NCBI RefSeq assembly: GCF_002099425.1
Contig: NW_018344252.1
Span: 2,108,001 to 2,172,000 of the forward strand
DNA length: 64,000 nt
Direction of reading: 5' to 3'
Source: Phascolarctos cinereus
Taxonomy: Eukaryota > Chordata > Mammalia > Diprotodontia > Phascolarctidae
A program made the translations under genes and the position numbers. Below the pieces are notes generated by a model, which saw nothing but the letters and a program-made list of their open reading frames with translations, was not told the DNA's origin and searched no databases. Below, one piece after another: positions 10,190 through 21,784 of this stretch (within the stretch, counting starts at the first letter, position 1; each line of letters starts with the position of its first letter).

Positions 10190-10296
10190 GAGTGAGTTGG
10201 TGGCACCTGGCATAAACATGTTTAGCTGCTTTTGTTTCTTTCAAGGATGACCTGCTGACTTAGTCTTTTCTGATTCAGTTTTTTGGGACATTGCAG

Positions 10297-10430
10297 GTAC
10301 TGGTATCATATGGATGAATGAAGTTCTCTGCTTTGGAAAAGAACTGTCTCTCGAGAAGTGCTTGTTCAAAGGTTGGGGTGTGACAAACTGTAACCACAAT
10401 GAGGATGCTGGGGTCACCTGCAAGGTGTGA
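10297..10430 (+). CDS. MSR1: MSR1 last coding exon, end of the SRCR domain and stop codon
   Basis: The acceptor TTGCAG ends at 10296. The two bases GT complete the glycine codon split by the upstream donor, so the join reads [13 protein letters not shown] across the intron. The exon then reads [28 protein letters not shown] and KV, with TGA at 10428-10430. It holds SRCR cysteines three to six. The human MSR1 ending, as I recall it, is [20 protein letters not shown] followed by a very similar EDAGVTC tail, so this is the true C-terminus of the long (type I) isoform. Two exons and six cysteines are typical of a group A SRCR domain. The intron from the previous exon is 8,541 bp and full of repeats. 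A CT/CA microsatellite ends about 110 bp upstream of the acceptor. Confidence 0.93.
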
Positions 10431-10714
10431 CACCATCCTCTTCCTCCTAAATTGAGCACAAGGACCTCCTTCAAAAGCACTTCTTTTTTCCAATTTGGCA
10501 TGGAAATCCTTCACCATGTCATATTTTATAGAGGTATAAGAGACTGATAGAAGAAGTTTTGCCTAGAGAGTCCTGGTGGATGGTTTTGCCATTTGCCATT
10601 GGCTCCTTTTAACACCCCTGGCACTGCTCTATGACCCAATTGTTTAAAGGGCGCCACCTACATTTTGAAGGGCACGTCAATTTGACTCTTCTGGTTGAAT
10701 AGCGAATGGAATTT

Positions 10715-10810
10715 ACTTAAGGACAGGGTCTGATTTGCTTTTGCTTTTCTATCCCTAGTACCAAAGATAGGACCCTGCAAATAGTAGTCATTGAGTAAAT
10801 GTTAAGTCAA
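10715..10810 (+). repeat. L2-type LINE 3' tail, first copy
   Basis: The blocks GGACAGGGTCTGATTTGC, TTTCTATCCCTAGTACCAAA and GTAGTCATTGAGTAAATG follow the usual L2 3' end. It lies in the probable MSR1 3' UTR. Confidence 0.65.
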
Positions 10811-10814
10811 ATAT

Positions 10815-10915
10815 GAATTCCTGTTCTTTGCTTTTCTTTGTATCCTCAGCACTTACTTAGCATAGTGCTTGGCACCTAGTAGGTACTTAATAAATGTTAG
10901 GTGCCTTACTGACTA
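10815..10915 (+). repeat. L2-type LINE 3' tail, second copy carrying AATAAA
   Basis: The order TTTGTATCCTCAGCACTTAC, TAGTGCTTGGCACCTAGTAG and GTACTTAATAAATGTTAGG is the canonical L2 end. It supplies the AATAAA at 10889-10894. Two tails in the same orientation lie back to back. Confidence 0.72.
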
Positions 10916-10979
10916 ACTAGTATAGCTGATGGAAATTATCACCAGACTCTAGTTTGTAAAAAGTCCTTATCATTTCTCT

Positions 10980-11165
10980 AGTACTTTGGGGCATTGGAGA
11001 AGAGCTTGGCTCATATCAGGTATAGTGAGAATTGTTGTCTCCATCTTACACACATTAGGAAAATGAGGTGAAAGGAGAGCAACGGATTCACCCATGAAAA
11101 CACCAACTACATGTCAGATCCAGGCTGGCACCCAAGACCTTGGCCTAAGCACATAAATCTCTTTT
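10980..11165 (-). repeat. MIR-like SINE, antisense, old
   Basis: A weak match to a reversed MIR: GTTGTCTCCATCTTACACAC, AGGAAAATGAGGTGAAAGG and CAGATCCAGGCTGGCACCCA correspond to 'ctcattttacagatgaggaaactgag' and the following block. Confidence 0.45.
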
Positions 11166-11282
11166 CACTACATCGTACTCTAATGACCTTTCTGGTTTTA
11201 TTGACCTGAATGGTCAAGAGATTGAGATGAGCTTTGGTCATGCCCATTGCACTAAATCCCAGTCATTCATCCTAAAAAGAAA

Positions 11283-12943
11283 AGGAGCAGAGCCAAGATG
11301 GTAGAGTACAGGCAGCAACCCAGCTGAATTCTACCAACATACCCCTCCAAACAACCTTCAAATAACTCCTTGAATCAAATTTTGGAGTGGCAGAGCCAAC
11401 GCAAGGTCAGAGGTAGACATTTTCCACACAAGACAACTTGGGAGGTCTACAGGAGAGGTCTGTGACACTGGGGTAGAGGTCTATCCAGAGTATACGCACA
11501 GGGTAACAGCACCAACAGCAGCTCTGGGACCTCTCAGCCCAGAGATGGTAAGGGATTTGGACAACTGGTCAGAATGAGATTACAGGTGACCATTTGCTGG
11601 CACTGGGTACATTTGGCACTGATAGGCAACTCTATTGCCAATAAGCAGTTCTATGTCACAATTTCAGGGCAGATAGGATTTCTTGTCATCAATCACAAGG
11701 GAGTAGGAGCCCTGGTCACAGTTCCAACACAGAAAGAAACACTAGAACCTGCAGCTTTAGGAGAACAGGAGACCTAGTCACAGTTCAGGGCCCAAAGGAA
11801 TGTTAGTGTTTGTGGCTGCAGGACACCAGGGGCCCTTACTGGATAAAGGCAAGAGCATAGACCAGGAGAATGGTGACTACACCTCTCCCCACATCATACC
11901 ACCTTGGAAGCACCCAAAACTTGCAGAACCCCAAGAAGCAGCTCTGAAAGCAACAGCATGGAAAAACCTAAAGCTTGGCACAATGCCTCCCCACCTCCAG
12001 ATGAACAGAGCCCAACTTTAACATATAGTTAAAAATCAAGAAATAGACTGGGGAAATGAACAAACAGGTGAAAAAGAATTTGATCATAAAAAGCTACTAT
12101 GGTGGCAAGGAGGACCAATACACAAAATCGGGTGATGACAACAACATGAAAACAACTACAACCAAAGCCTCAAAGAAAAATGCTAGTTGGATTGAAGCCT
12201 AACAAGAATTCCGGAGAAATTAAAGAGCTTAGAGTGGTGTGGGAAAATTGGGGAAAGAAATGAGAGTAATGAAAGAAAATTATGAAAAGGGAATTAACAG
12301 CTTGGTAAAAGAGATACAAAAAAAGAGAGAAAATAACACCTTTTTAAAAAAACCAGTTGACCTAATGATAAAAGAGGCACAAAAATTCACTGAAAGAAGA
12401 ACTCCTTAAAAAGCAGAACAAGTTAAATGGAAAAGGAGGTATAAAAGCTCACTGAAAAAAATAATTCTTTAAAAATTAGAGTGGGGCAAGTGAAAGCTTG
12501 ATTCATGATTTCATGAAACATTATGAGATGATAAAATAAAATGAAATAAAAATAAAAAAGAAGAAAATCTGAAATATTTCATCAGAAAAAAAACAACTTA
12601 CCTAGAACATAGACTGATGAGAGGTAATTTAAGAATTTTGGATTATGTGAAAGCCATGATCAAGAAATCATGAAGGAAAAAAAAAAGGAAAAATAAATTA
12701 TCAAGGAAAACTGCCCCAGTACCTTAGGGTGTGAGTTGATTATGTTGAGATGATCTCACAAAAAATTAAGGGGTGAAAAAGAGGTATACTTTGGGAGAAG
12801 AGGGAATGTAGAGGTAGAATGGGGAAATTTTCCTTATGTAAAAGAGGCATGCAAAGAAATGCTTTCATAATGGAAGGGAAAATGGGAGTGGGTTGCCAAT
12901 ATTTGAACCTTACTGTCATTGGAATTGGTTCTAAGAGAAAAGA

Positions 12944-12996
<53 letters not shown>

Positions 12997-14515
12997 CACA
13001 GTTGGGTATAGAAATCTCATTTGATTGGGAAATAGGAGGGAAAGGGGTTAAGAAATATGAAGAGGATAATAAAGGAGAGGGCAGATTAAAAGAGGCAGTG
13101 GTCAGAGACAAAACAAGCTTTTGAAGAGGGACAGGATAAAAAGAGAGAGAAGGATAAACAGAAGAAAATATGTTGGAGGGAAATAAATAGTAATCATAAC
13201 TGAATATGAATGGGATGAACTCACACATAAAATGAAAGGGGATAGTAGAAGGTATTAGAAACTAGAATCCAACAATATGTTACTTACAAGAGATGTACTT
13301 GAAACATAAAGACATGCGCAGTTAAAAGGCTGGAGCAGAATCTATTACATTTTAGCTGAAGTGAAAAAAAGGCAGGCGTACTAATCACGATCTCAGACAA
13401 AGCAAAAGCAAAAATAAACCTAATTAAAAGAGATATTCAGGGAAACTACATTTTGCTAAAAGGTAATATAAATTTTTACAGGTTTCTCTGATAAAGGCTT
13501 CATTTATCAAATATATGGGGAACTGAATTAAATTTATAAAAATAAGAATCATTCCCTAATTAATATATGCTCAAAGGATTTGAACAGGCAGCTTTCAGAA
13601 GAAGAAATTAAAGCTATCTATAGTTATATAAAAATGTTCTAAATCACAATTGATTAAAGAAATACAAATTAAAAGAACTCTGGGGTACCACATCATACTT
13701 ATCAGGCATGACAAATGCCAGAGGAGTTGAGGAGAAATAGGTAGACTAACAAGCTGTTGGTGGAGTCATGAACTAGTCCAATAATTCTAGAGAACAATTT
13801 GGAACTATCCTTAAAGGTCTATAAAACTACGTATATGATGACTGGGTCTGTAACCCAAACAGATAGGAGAAAAAGGAAAATGATCTACATTCAAAAATAT
13901 TTATAGCGGCCCTTTTTGTGGTGGCAAAGAATTGAAAATTGAGAAGATATCCGTCCATTGGGAAATGGCTGAACAAGTTGTGGTATATGAATGTAATGGA
14001 ATACTATTGTGCTAGAAGAAATGATGAACAGACTGACTTCAGAAAAACCTAGAAAGACTTGTATGGTCTAATGCTGAGTGAAGTGAGCAGAACCAAGAGA
14101 ATGTTTACACAATAACAGCCACATTATATGACTAATATTGATAAACTTAATCCTTCCCAGCAATACAAGGTTCTGAGACATCTCCAAAGGCCTTGAGATG
14201 GAAAATGCAATCCACATCCAAAGAAAGAACTATGGAATTTGAATGCAGATTGCAGCATACTATTTGCTAGTTTTTTTCTCTTCTGTGGAGTTTTATTTCC
14301 TCTTTCTGATGGTTCCTTCTATTGGTTCTAATTCTTACTTACATCATTAATGTGAAAAATGTTTAATAGGAATGTATATGTATAGCTATATCAGATTGTG
14401 TGCCATCTTGGGGAGGGGAGGAAGGGGGAGAAAAATTTTAAACTCAAAAGCATATGGAAGTGATTGCTGATAAATCAAAATAAATTAATAAAATAAAATA
14501 AAATAAACTCACCTG
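11283..14515 (+). repeat. Internally deleted L1 derivative (5' UTR, ORF1 part, short ORF2 pieces, 3' end)
   Basis: It starts at GAGCAGAGCCAAGATGGTAG, the L1 5' end. The 5' UTR runs to about 12055. ORF1-like sequence follows to about 12720 (blocks like ENCPDIL and ESHDQE in broken frames). Next comes a segment with an AC tract, then the start of ORF2 endonuclease (frames read CCLQETHLKHKD-like and KAKAKI.LI at 13270-13460). The sequence then jumps at about 13470 to the ORF2 C-terminal end (LWYMNVMEYYC at about 13978) and a 3' UTR with A-rich tail. The reverse transcriptase core is absent. The copy at 42.5-44.1 kb has the same junction. Confidence 0.78.
12945..12993 (+). repeat. (AC)n microsatellite inside the L1 derivative
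   Basis: About 24 AC units, at the same place in the element as the AC tract at 42678-42712 in the sister copy, so the seed is ancestral to the subfamily. Confidence 0.97.
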
Positions 14516-14568
14516 AGGACTGAAGGAGATTACAATGTAATTGGGAACAAATAAATAAAATTACAGTG

Positions 14569-14611
14569 CAACACACACACACACACACACACACAACACA
14601 CACACACACAA
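14569..14611 (+). repeat. (AC)n microsatellite
   Basis: Two AC runs separated by one missing C, at the junction between two L1 pieces. Confidence 0.95.
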
Positions 14612-15065
14612 AGAAGTGACAAGGGAAGTGGTATCAGAAAAATATGGGAAGACATATGAACTGATTCAAAGTGAAATGAGAAGCATCAGGACATCATTGT
14701 GCACAGGTAGAAATGTTGTAATAATGATCAACTGCATTGTAATGTTGTAATAATGTTGTTGTGGTAATAATAATCAACTTTGAAAGACTTGGCTACTCTG
14801 ATCAATACAAGGATCCAAGATTATTCCAAAGAACTCATGATGAAAAATGCTATCTACCTCCAGAGAGAAAACTGATGAATTGTAAATGCAAATTTAAGTA
14901 TGACTTTCTTGCTTTTTTTTCATTGCTTTTTGTGATATGGCTAACATGGAAATGTGTTTTACATGATTTAACATGTATATAATATCCTTTTGGGAGGGGA
15001 GGGAGAGAATTTGGAACTTAAAATTTAAAAGAATGTTAAAAACAAACAAAAACTAAATTTATTGT
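14612..15065 (+). repeat. L1 3' end
   Basis: Starts with GTGAAATGAGAAGCATCAGG (ORF2 C-terminal region), then AATACAAGGATCCAAGATTA, CTACCTCCAGAGAGAAAACTG, a T-rich stretch and GGGAGGGGAGGGAGAGAATT followed by an A-rich tail. It matches the 3' end at 43.84-44.13 kb. Confidence 0.8.
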
Positions 15066-16390
15066 TCCAAAATAAAAAGAAAAGCAATTTATATAGGGTC
15101 TTCTGGCTTCTAAATCTGTCTCTCTGTCTACAAAGTCTTTTCAACATTAGGACAAATTTAATATAATTTACATAAGAAACCAAAAAATCTAATAAAACCC
15201 ATTTGATTATATTCTAGATTAAAGGGGCAAGTCTTCAACCAAACACAGTGGTTTTTTTTATACTAAAAATACTAAAAAAATTTAGTAATGAAATAAATAT
15301 TCCTTTAATAGGATCATGTAGCAGTAGGCTTGGATCACCTTTCATGGGTATTAGAGACTGGGGACGTGAGGGTGCAGAAGGAGAAGGGCTGGGTACCTAT
15401 CTGGAGTTGGAAAAGGAGACAGAGGAGAGAGACTGTAGTAATTGCAAGAAACTCACAAGAGTGGTGACCTCCCAGAGATCGGCACTTCAAACAATTTGCA
15501 TTGGCATGGATAATGGATGTTGACGTGGCTGGAATTTCCCCTGCTTGCTATTCTGCCTTTTCAAGGAATCCGATAGAGAAGGTACTGGAATTAGTAACAT
15601 GCTTAAAATTACCCTTTCCTCTATGTTTTATCTCCACATGCAAGTGGTAGGAATTTTATTCCTAAGGTTTTTTCCCCCTGTTCTTAAAGCCTTTTACAAC
15701 TTTTGATTGAGTTTGCATATTTAAAAGAACTTTCCCATTGTACAAAATCCATAGTCTATTATGAATGATGTGTATTGCATATCCATGTAATGAGTCTGTC
15801 CTCTGCAAAACAGAAATGGAGGAAGAGAGTGGCTGGCTGGAAACATACAGAATTTAAACAGAACAGATGCAAATCTCTGACCAATCATTAGGAATATTTT
15901 GTAACTGGGGCCTCTCAAATGCTATTATTTTATTATTTTTTTTTGTCCTAAAGGACTTCTCTACAATAGCAGAGAAAGTGAGCCATGTTAAATGAGATCT
16001 ATCTTGCCCCTAGCCTAGAAACAAGTTGGGTTGTCAGAAAGCAGGAGTCTCCACAGCCTCTGGCCTGAAGAGGAAGGGACAGGGAAGAAGTAGTGACCAA
16101 AGGAAAGGTTACCTTGCCACCCCAAAACACACACACCCAAAACATACAAATAGCTTGGTCTGGGACAATTCAGCAGAGACAATTCACCATTTTCCCTGTT
16201 GGGATGGGAGAGTAAAAAAAATGATTGCTCTACTACGTATGTTCCATGGCAGCACTTAATGGATTTAATCAAAGGCTTCTTGAAAAGCTAGAGTTAGCAT
16301 AATGTGCAATGGAAAAACATTGGAGGCTTTCCTAGTGAAATCAAGGATAATAAAAGCATAATCACTTTTTCTATTGTTATTTTATTTTTT
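15066..16390. other. Unassigned intergenic DNA
   Basis: No repeat or coding signature recognised. Composition is mixed. The short open frames at 15248-15523 and 16015-16272 look random. Confidence 0.45.
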
Positions 16391-16394
16391 CCAT

Positions 16395-17000
16395 TTTTAA
16401 ATTAACATTTATTAAACACTGAGAATGTGCCATGTACTGTGCTAAGCAATGGAGATAGTTTTTTGTTGTTTTTGTATTTGTTTTTGTTTTATAAATTTTC
16501 ACATTCATCATGTTGTAAGGAAAAATTAGAACCAACAGGAGGAACCACAAGAAAGAGAAAACAAAATAGAAAAAAAGAGCAAATAGTATGCTTCAATCTG
16601 CAATCAAACTCCGTAGTTCTTTCTCTGGATGTGGATAGCATTTTCCATCATGAGACTTTTGGGGATGTCTTAGATCCTTGCATTGCTGACAAGGACTAAG
16701 TATATCAATGTTAGTCATCACACAATATGGCTGTTAGTGTGTACAATTTTCTTCTGGTTCTTCTCACTTCACTCAGCATCAGACCATACAAGTCTCATAG
16801 CACAATAGTATTCCATTACATTCACATAACATAACTCGTTCAGCTGTTCCCCAATGGATGGGCATCCCCTCAATTTCCAATTATTTGCCACCACAGAAAG
16901 AGATGCTATAAATATTTTTGTACGTGTGCATCCTTCTTCCATTTTTATGATCTCTTTGGGATACAGCCCTAAAAGTGCTATTGCTGGGTCAATCTACAGT
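16395..17000 (-). repeat. L1 3' end, antisense, with an old LINE/MIR tail at its border
   Basis: 16395-16450 (TTAACATTTATTAAACACTG, GTACTGTGCTAAGCAATGGA) is a CR1/L2-like tail. From about 16500 the reversed L1 3' end follows: CAATCTGCAATCAAACTCCG, TAGTTCTTTCTCTGGATGTG, GTATTCCATTACATTCACAT, CAGCTGTTCCCCAATGGATG, TTTGGGATACAGCCCTAAAA. These are reverse complements of blocks at 13.9-14.25 kb. Confidence 0.82.
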
Positions 17001-17700
17001 TATTTTATTTAGTGCTCTAAGGACTAACTATAGTAAAAAGTCAGTAAAAATAACTTAGGAGAATGAGCACAGGCAAAGAGAGGATGAAATTACCTGCATT
17101 TGAAGATAATTGGATGATTTAATTAAAGAATCCTAGATAATCAATAAAAGAGTAATAAAGACCAACAATAGCTTATCAAAGTAACAGGATGTAAAATAAA
17201 CCAACAAATTTATCAGCATTTTGGAAAATTTTCCCCCAAAATCAAAGTACTGGATTTGGAATCAGATGCCCTGAGTTCAATTCCTGACTATCTGATTTTC
17301 TCAGTGCATACCCTTCAGCAGAAGAGATAAGAAGAAAATTTTCATTTGATATAACAGCAAAATGCATTAAATATTAGGGATTTAAACTACATATGAGTCA
17401 CATTAAACACATCAAAAATTATTTTGTAGAAGTAAAGGAAGACTTAAAAATTGGAGAGGTAGTCAATGTTCATGGATGGACTGTGCCAATAGTGTAAAAC
17501 AAAATTATGATAATACCCAAATGACAAAGTAACAAAGAGATATCTTTTTTACAATTAGGCAAATACTTTTAAAAAATCATATGGAAGAATAAAAAGTGAA
17601 GAATATCATGGGAGATAAAGAAAAAAAGATAAAGAATGGTGTTATTACCTTATCTTACATTATATTAAGAAGCAAAAAAGGAACGCCATTAAGACCCTTT
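17001..17700 (+). repeat. L1 ORF2 remnant, with a MIR-like scrap
   Basis: AT-rich sequence following mid-ORF2 order, with GTAGTCAATGTTCATGGATGG and a TTAGGCAAATACTTTTAAAA block. At 17245-17315 a MIR-like head (CTGGATTTGGAATCAGATGCC, GAGTTCAATTCCTGAC) interrupts it. Confidence 0.55.
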
Positions 17701-17975
17701 CAAAAGAAGAGAAAGCTATCTGGAGAAAGAAAGGACTTGGCAAACCTGCACATCCTGAGGTGTCTGCCTTAGTCACATGTATTCACTACCTCTGTGCCTT
17801 ATTACTATGGTACTCCAATTCCATGCCCACCCTTCTCTTTACCTGGATTCTGGGTGTAATAATGAGACTGTAGACTTTGTGTTGAAGGAAATATTCCCAT
17901 CAAAGTTTATAAATATGGATCCTCTGAAATTTAACTAAAAACCTTTGGGGATCCATGGACCAGAGATTAAGAATG

Positions 17976-17978
<3 letters not shown>

Positions 17979-18023
<45 letters not shown>

Positions 18024-18030
18024 TGTGTGT
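17979..18030 (+). repeat. (AC)n(GT)n self-complementary microsatellite
   Basis: About 20 AC units run directly into five GT units (ACACACGTGTGTGTGTAT), so the junction can pair with itself. Confidence 0.96.
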
Positions 18031-18034
18031 ATAT

Positions 18035-18115
18035 TGATTTGCAAATCTTAAAGTGGTATATAAATGCTATTATTGTTATTAATATTATTATTATTATTAT
18101 TATCATTATTATTCT
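18035..18115 (+). repeat. CORE-SINE/MIR-type 3' tail with (TTA)n
   Basis: CTTAAAGTGGTATATAAATG CTATTATTGTTATT then TTA units, the usual end of MIR-like elements. Confidence 0.6.
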
Positions 18116-18539
18116 AACTGACCAAAGTGTATGACAATGGATTTTGCCTGATGAGTTGCCTGTTATTAATGTGAAGTCTCCTGGTCACAAACATTAGCAT
18201 CACTATCTTTCAGGGCACCAGGGTTTCCTCTCCCTCTGCCCTGTAAGTTAGCGTAGTTTTTATTTTGTTTTGTTTTGAAAATAACAAAGCTGTCCATGAA
18301 ACTCTATTGATGCAGGGAGCTGACTCATTCTTCTGTGTTATGGCTAAGTAAACCTGCTTCTGGTACCTGTTGAATGACCAGTGGGTATCTACACTGAACC
18401 TAAGACTAACAGGGGACAATCCTGGGTCTGGTCTACCTATCACAGAAGTCCTCTGGACAAAACCCATGTTAGATCTAGAGGTAAGAATTAGACTAAGGAG
18501 CCAAAGGGAATGTGGAGACAATTCTGAAAAAAATGAAGA
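18116..18539. other. Unassigned intergenic DNA
   Basis: Nothing recognised on either strand. Confidence 0.45.
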
Positions 18540-20100
18540 GGAAATTTAAAAAAACTGCAAAAACTAAAAGAAATGCTGGGAAATCTGGAAGGCAAATTAG
18601 TAAAAAGTATGATCAGATATGTATGATGTGTCATAAACCACAATAAATTCCAATAAAATAATAGATAAAATAGTCTAACTATAAAAGTGGTTATTAAAAA
18701 ACAGAAAAGAATGGAAGGCCATTACTTTCTAGCCAGAATTTCCTCTAAGAAGAATTTCTAGCCAGACATAGAAGAAATTACAAATGATGTATGAATCTCA
18801 ATTACACAGAATTTTTTTTTACAGAAATAAAATCAATACATCTAGGAATCAGAATAAAAGAAATGAATTGAGGAAAATCTTTGCCTTAAACTTCACTTGT
18901 AAAAGTTTGAGATCATGGAAGTATAAGGAAAAAGGAAAAATCAGTAAGGTTAAAAGTCATTTCTAAATAGAAAGTAGTCCAAGAACATGAACAAAAAGTA
19001 TGATGCAAACCCAATAACCATGTGGAAATTTGGTCAAATTCACTAATAATCAGAGATGCAAAGTAAAACTACACTGAGGTTGTCTTATATCAATCAGATC
19101 AGAACAGTTAGTACAATATGGAAAAATGAAATGTCTGTAAGACTGTGGGAGGTCAGACACATTCATTTCATGTAGTTACAAATTGGTCTGAAGTTTCTAG
19201 AAAACAATTTCTAATTACAGAGGAAAGAATATTAAAATGTTCATGCCCTTTGATGCTCTAATAGGATTATACTCTATGGAGGTTAATTACAGCAAAAAAA
19301 AAAGATGCATAAGGAAAAAAAACACATTACTATTATTTGTAGTTTTATAATAGAACGTGTCAATAACGGAAAACTGGAAACCAAATACATACCTGATGAC
19401 TGAGGAATAGATAAACTGTGAAGTACAAAAATAATGGAGTATTGTTGTACCGCAAGGAATTCAGAGACAGAAGGAAAGAGATGTATGAAATGATACCAAG
19501 TGAAGAAAGTGGAGTCAACAGGACAAGACACAAACTGACTACACCCAAGCTAATAAAGTCAATGTGAGAATAGAACGACACTCAGGTCTGATGAACCCTG
19601 AGATGATGCTAGCACCCAATAATGCCAGTTATATCCTCCATCTTTCCTTTTCATGAGGAATGACCGACTACCACAACCACACCATTAGGCTGTTTGGTTT
19701 CATTCTTTTCAGAGGATGTATTTAGGAGAACATTCTTTTAGGTATTTGTTGGGAGGTATCTCTTGTGTCAAATCAAAACATTTCAATAAACAAAGGAAAG
19801 GACAATAAAGTTGATGAACCATTGGATAACTGAAATTGGAAATGAGAAATCCAAATTAACAAAATAAAAAAGATTTCCTTAGTAGTATTTGTTTGTAATT
19901 ACAAAAAATCTGTCATCCCCCTAAATGTGCAACAATAAGGGAATAGCTAAATAAATTGCGGTCCATTTATTTAATGGAATCCTGCAGTGCAATTCAGGCT
20001 GACAAACAAAATGAATATAGAGAAAAACTATAAGGTCTTTATGAAATAATCAAACATAGAAAGTAGAGACAGAAAGATAAAATACAAATGATTACCATAA
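18540..20100 (+). repeat. Old L1/HAL1-like LINE remnants
   Basis: Blocks follow L1 ORF2 C-terminal order: AATAATCAGAGATGCAAAGT (about 19045), ACACTGAGGTTGTCTTATA, CTTTGATGCTCTAATAGGA, and near 19920-20000 AATAAGGGAATAGCTAAATA and TAATGGAATCCTGCAGTGCA. The last two correspond to the 'W....N..KIWY...MEYY' region of a second, older copy. Boundaries between pieces are not clear. Confidence 0.6.
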
Positions 20101-20114
20101 CTGATAGGAAGCCA

Positions 20115-20275
20115 GGTGGTAAAGTAGGGGGGAAATACTTGTCTTGGGGGAAGAAGGATGAATTCAAATTCTGCCTCAGAATTTTAAAAGGTATATGACC
20201 TTGGCTGTTATTGAATCTTTCTCAGATTCATTTTCTTCATCTGTAAAATAGAGATAATAAGAGTGTCAAATGAGG
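20115..20275 (+). repeat. MIR/CORE-SINE-like fragment
   Basis: GAATTCAAATTCTGCCTCAG, TATGACCTTGGCTGTTATTG and TTCTTCATCTGTAAAATAGA match the tRNA-like and core parts. A TG/TA-rich simple tract follows at 20278-20362. Confidence 0.7.
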
Positions 20276-20362
20276 ATATGTATATGTGTACGTGTGCATG
20301 TGTGTGTGTGTATAATTAATATATGTGTGTATACACACACACGTATGTATGTATATAATCTG

Positions 20363-20866
20363 AAACCTTAAAGTGCTAGTAAAAATGTTGGCTATTATTC
20401 TATGCCAAGAAAAATGATTGGGAATGAACAGGCACGAAGGAATCCTAGTGATGACTTGGGGGTAGGAAGGCTAATGGGTTTTATGACATTTTTTGCATGA
20501 AAATTCATAGTTTAAGTATAAGTAGATTCAAAGCAATTTAATTGGTTATATTAATGTTTAAAATTAAGTGTTTAATATTAAAATTATATCAGCATTATAA
20601 TTAATGTCAAATTTAATATTAAATGTTTAATAGTTATGCTTTATTAATGTTTAATATTAAGTATAATAAATCATTTTTAAAATGAGAAAAGGGGAAATCA
20701 CAATGATTTAAGAGGAAACAGAAAATTATGAAGAACTATTATTGCATAGAGGTATAGTCCAGAAAAACTGAGAATCTAAATGAAATAAGATGAATAGTTA
20801 CAAAAATACAAAATACTCAAAACAGGAAATAGATAATATCAATGAACTGATTTCAGAAAGAGAAAT
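20363..20866. other. AT-rich unassigned DNA with degenerate TTTAATATTAA motifs
   Basis: Between 20540 and 20665 a motif close to GTTTAATATTAA recurs several times at irregular spacing. No coding signal. Confidence 0.45.
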
Positions 20867-20867
20867 T

Positions 20868-20992
20868 GAAGCACCATCCCTAGAGTCAGGAGGACCTGAG
20901 TTCAAATCCGGCCTCAGACACATAACACTCACTAGCTGTGTGACCCTGGGCAAGTCACTTAACCCCAATTGCCCTCACCAAAAAGAAAAAAA
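20868..20992 (+). repeat. tRNA-derived SINE (WALLSI-like), 5' truncated
   Basis: Reads GAGTCAGGAGGACCTGAG, TTCAAATCCGGCCTCAGACA, CTCACTAGCTGTGTGACCCT, TTAACCCCAATTGCCCTCAC and an A-rich tail. The A tail grades into a TA microsatellite. Confidence 0.88.
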
Positions 20993-20994
20993 GA

Positions 20995-21430
<436 letters not shown>

Positions 21431-21606
21431 CCCTAAGACATCTTATAACAGAATAGATCATCTAAACCAGAAAAATCATATGACCACATCAGGAGATGCA
21501 TAAAAGTCTTCATTAAAAAGTTCCCCCAAATATTTAGGTTACATACTCAATTACAGACATAGAAAACTTTTTTTTCCTCTTTAATTTGTTAAAAAGTGAA
21601 GATGAA

Positions 21607-21771
21607 GGGGCAGCTAGGTGGCACAGTGGATACAGCACTAGCCCTGAAGTCAGGAAGACCTTAGTTCAAATCCAGCCTCAGACCAAACACTTGACATTTA
21701 CTAGCTGGGTGACCCTGGGTAAGTCATGCAACCCCAATTGCCCACCCCACCCCCTGCAAAAAAAAAAAACC
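21607..21771 (+). repeat. tRNA-derived SINE (WALLSI-like), full length with target duplication
   Basis: Starts GGGGCAGCTAGGTGGCACAG and runs through AGTCAGGAAGACCTTAGTTC, CTAGCTGGGTGACCCTGGGT and CCCCAATTGCCC to a poly-A tail. An 11-bp direct repeat TGAAGATGAAG flanks it (21597-21607 and 21772-21782; the last G is shared with the element start). Flanking repeats plus an A tail point to L1-type target-primed insertion. It is the cleanest insertion in the window. Confidence 0.93.
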
Positions 21772-21784
21772 TGAAGATGAAGAG

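Larger units (their letters stand above)
10431..10915 (+). other. MSR1: Probable MSR1 3' UTR, with an AATAAA at 10889-10894
   Basis: The sequence continues from the MSR1 stop. Reading forward, the first canonical AATAAA is at 10889-10894; AGTAAA, a weaker variant, occurs near 10794. Both lie in L2-type LINE tails, described separately. If the first signal is used, the 3' UTR would be about 480 nt. This is inference: there is no transcript evidence and MSR1 may use a more distal site. Confidence 0.45.

Noticed and set aside
1561-10430. SCARA5 or MARCO as the identity of the SRCR exons
   Set aside because: NEV.CFGKE.S.E.C and [12 protein letters not shown] fit MSR1 better than the MARCO (DNVQCRGTE) or SCARA5 (DDVACKGTE) patterns recalled.
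12740-13228. 162-codon minus-strand frame, one of the longest in the window
   Set aside because: It is antisense to an L1 derivative and contains a microsatellite-encoded Cys/Val run.
21607-21771. tRNA-like sequences with TTCAAATCC T-loop-like blocks (also at 20.9, 29.8 and 40.7 kb)
   Set aside because: They are SINE heads, repeated many times and with diverged arms; no free-standing tRNA gene is supported.
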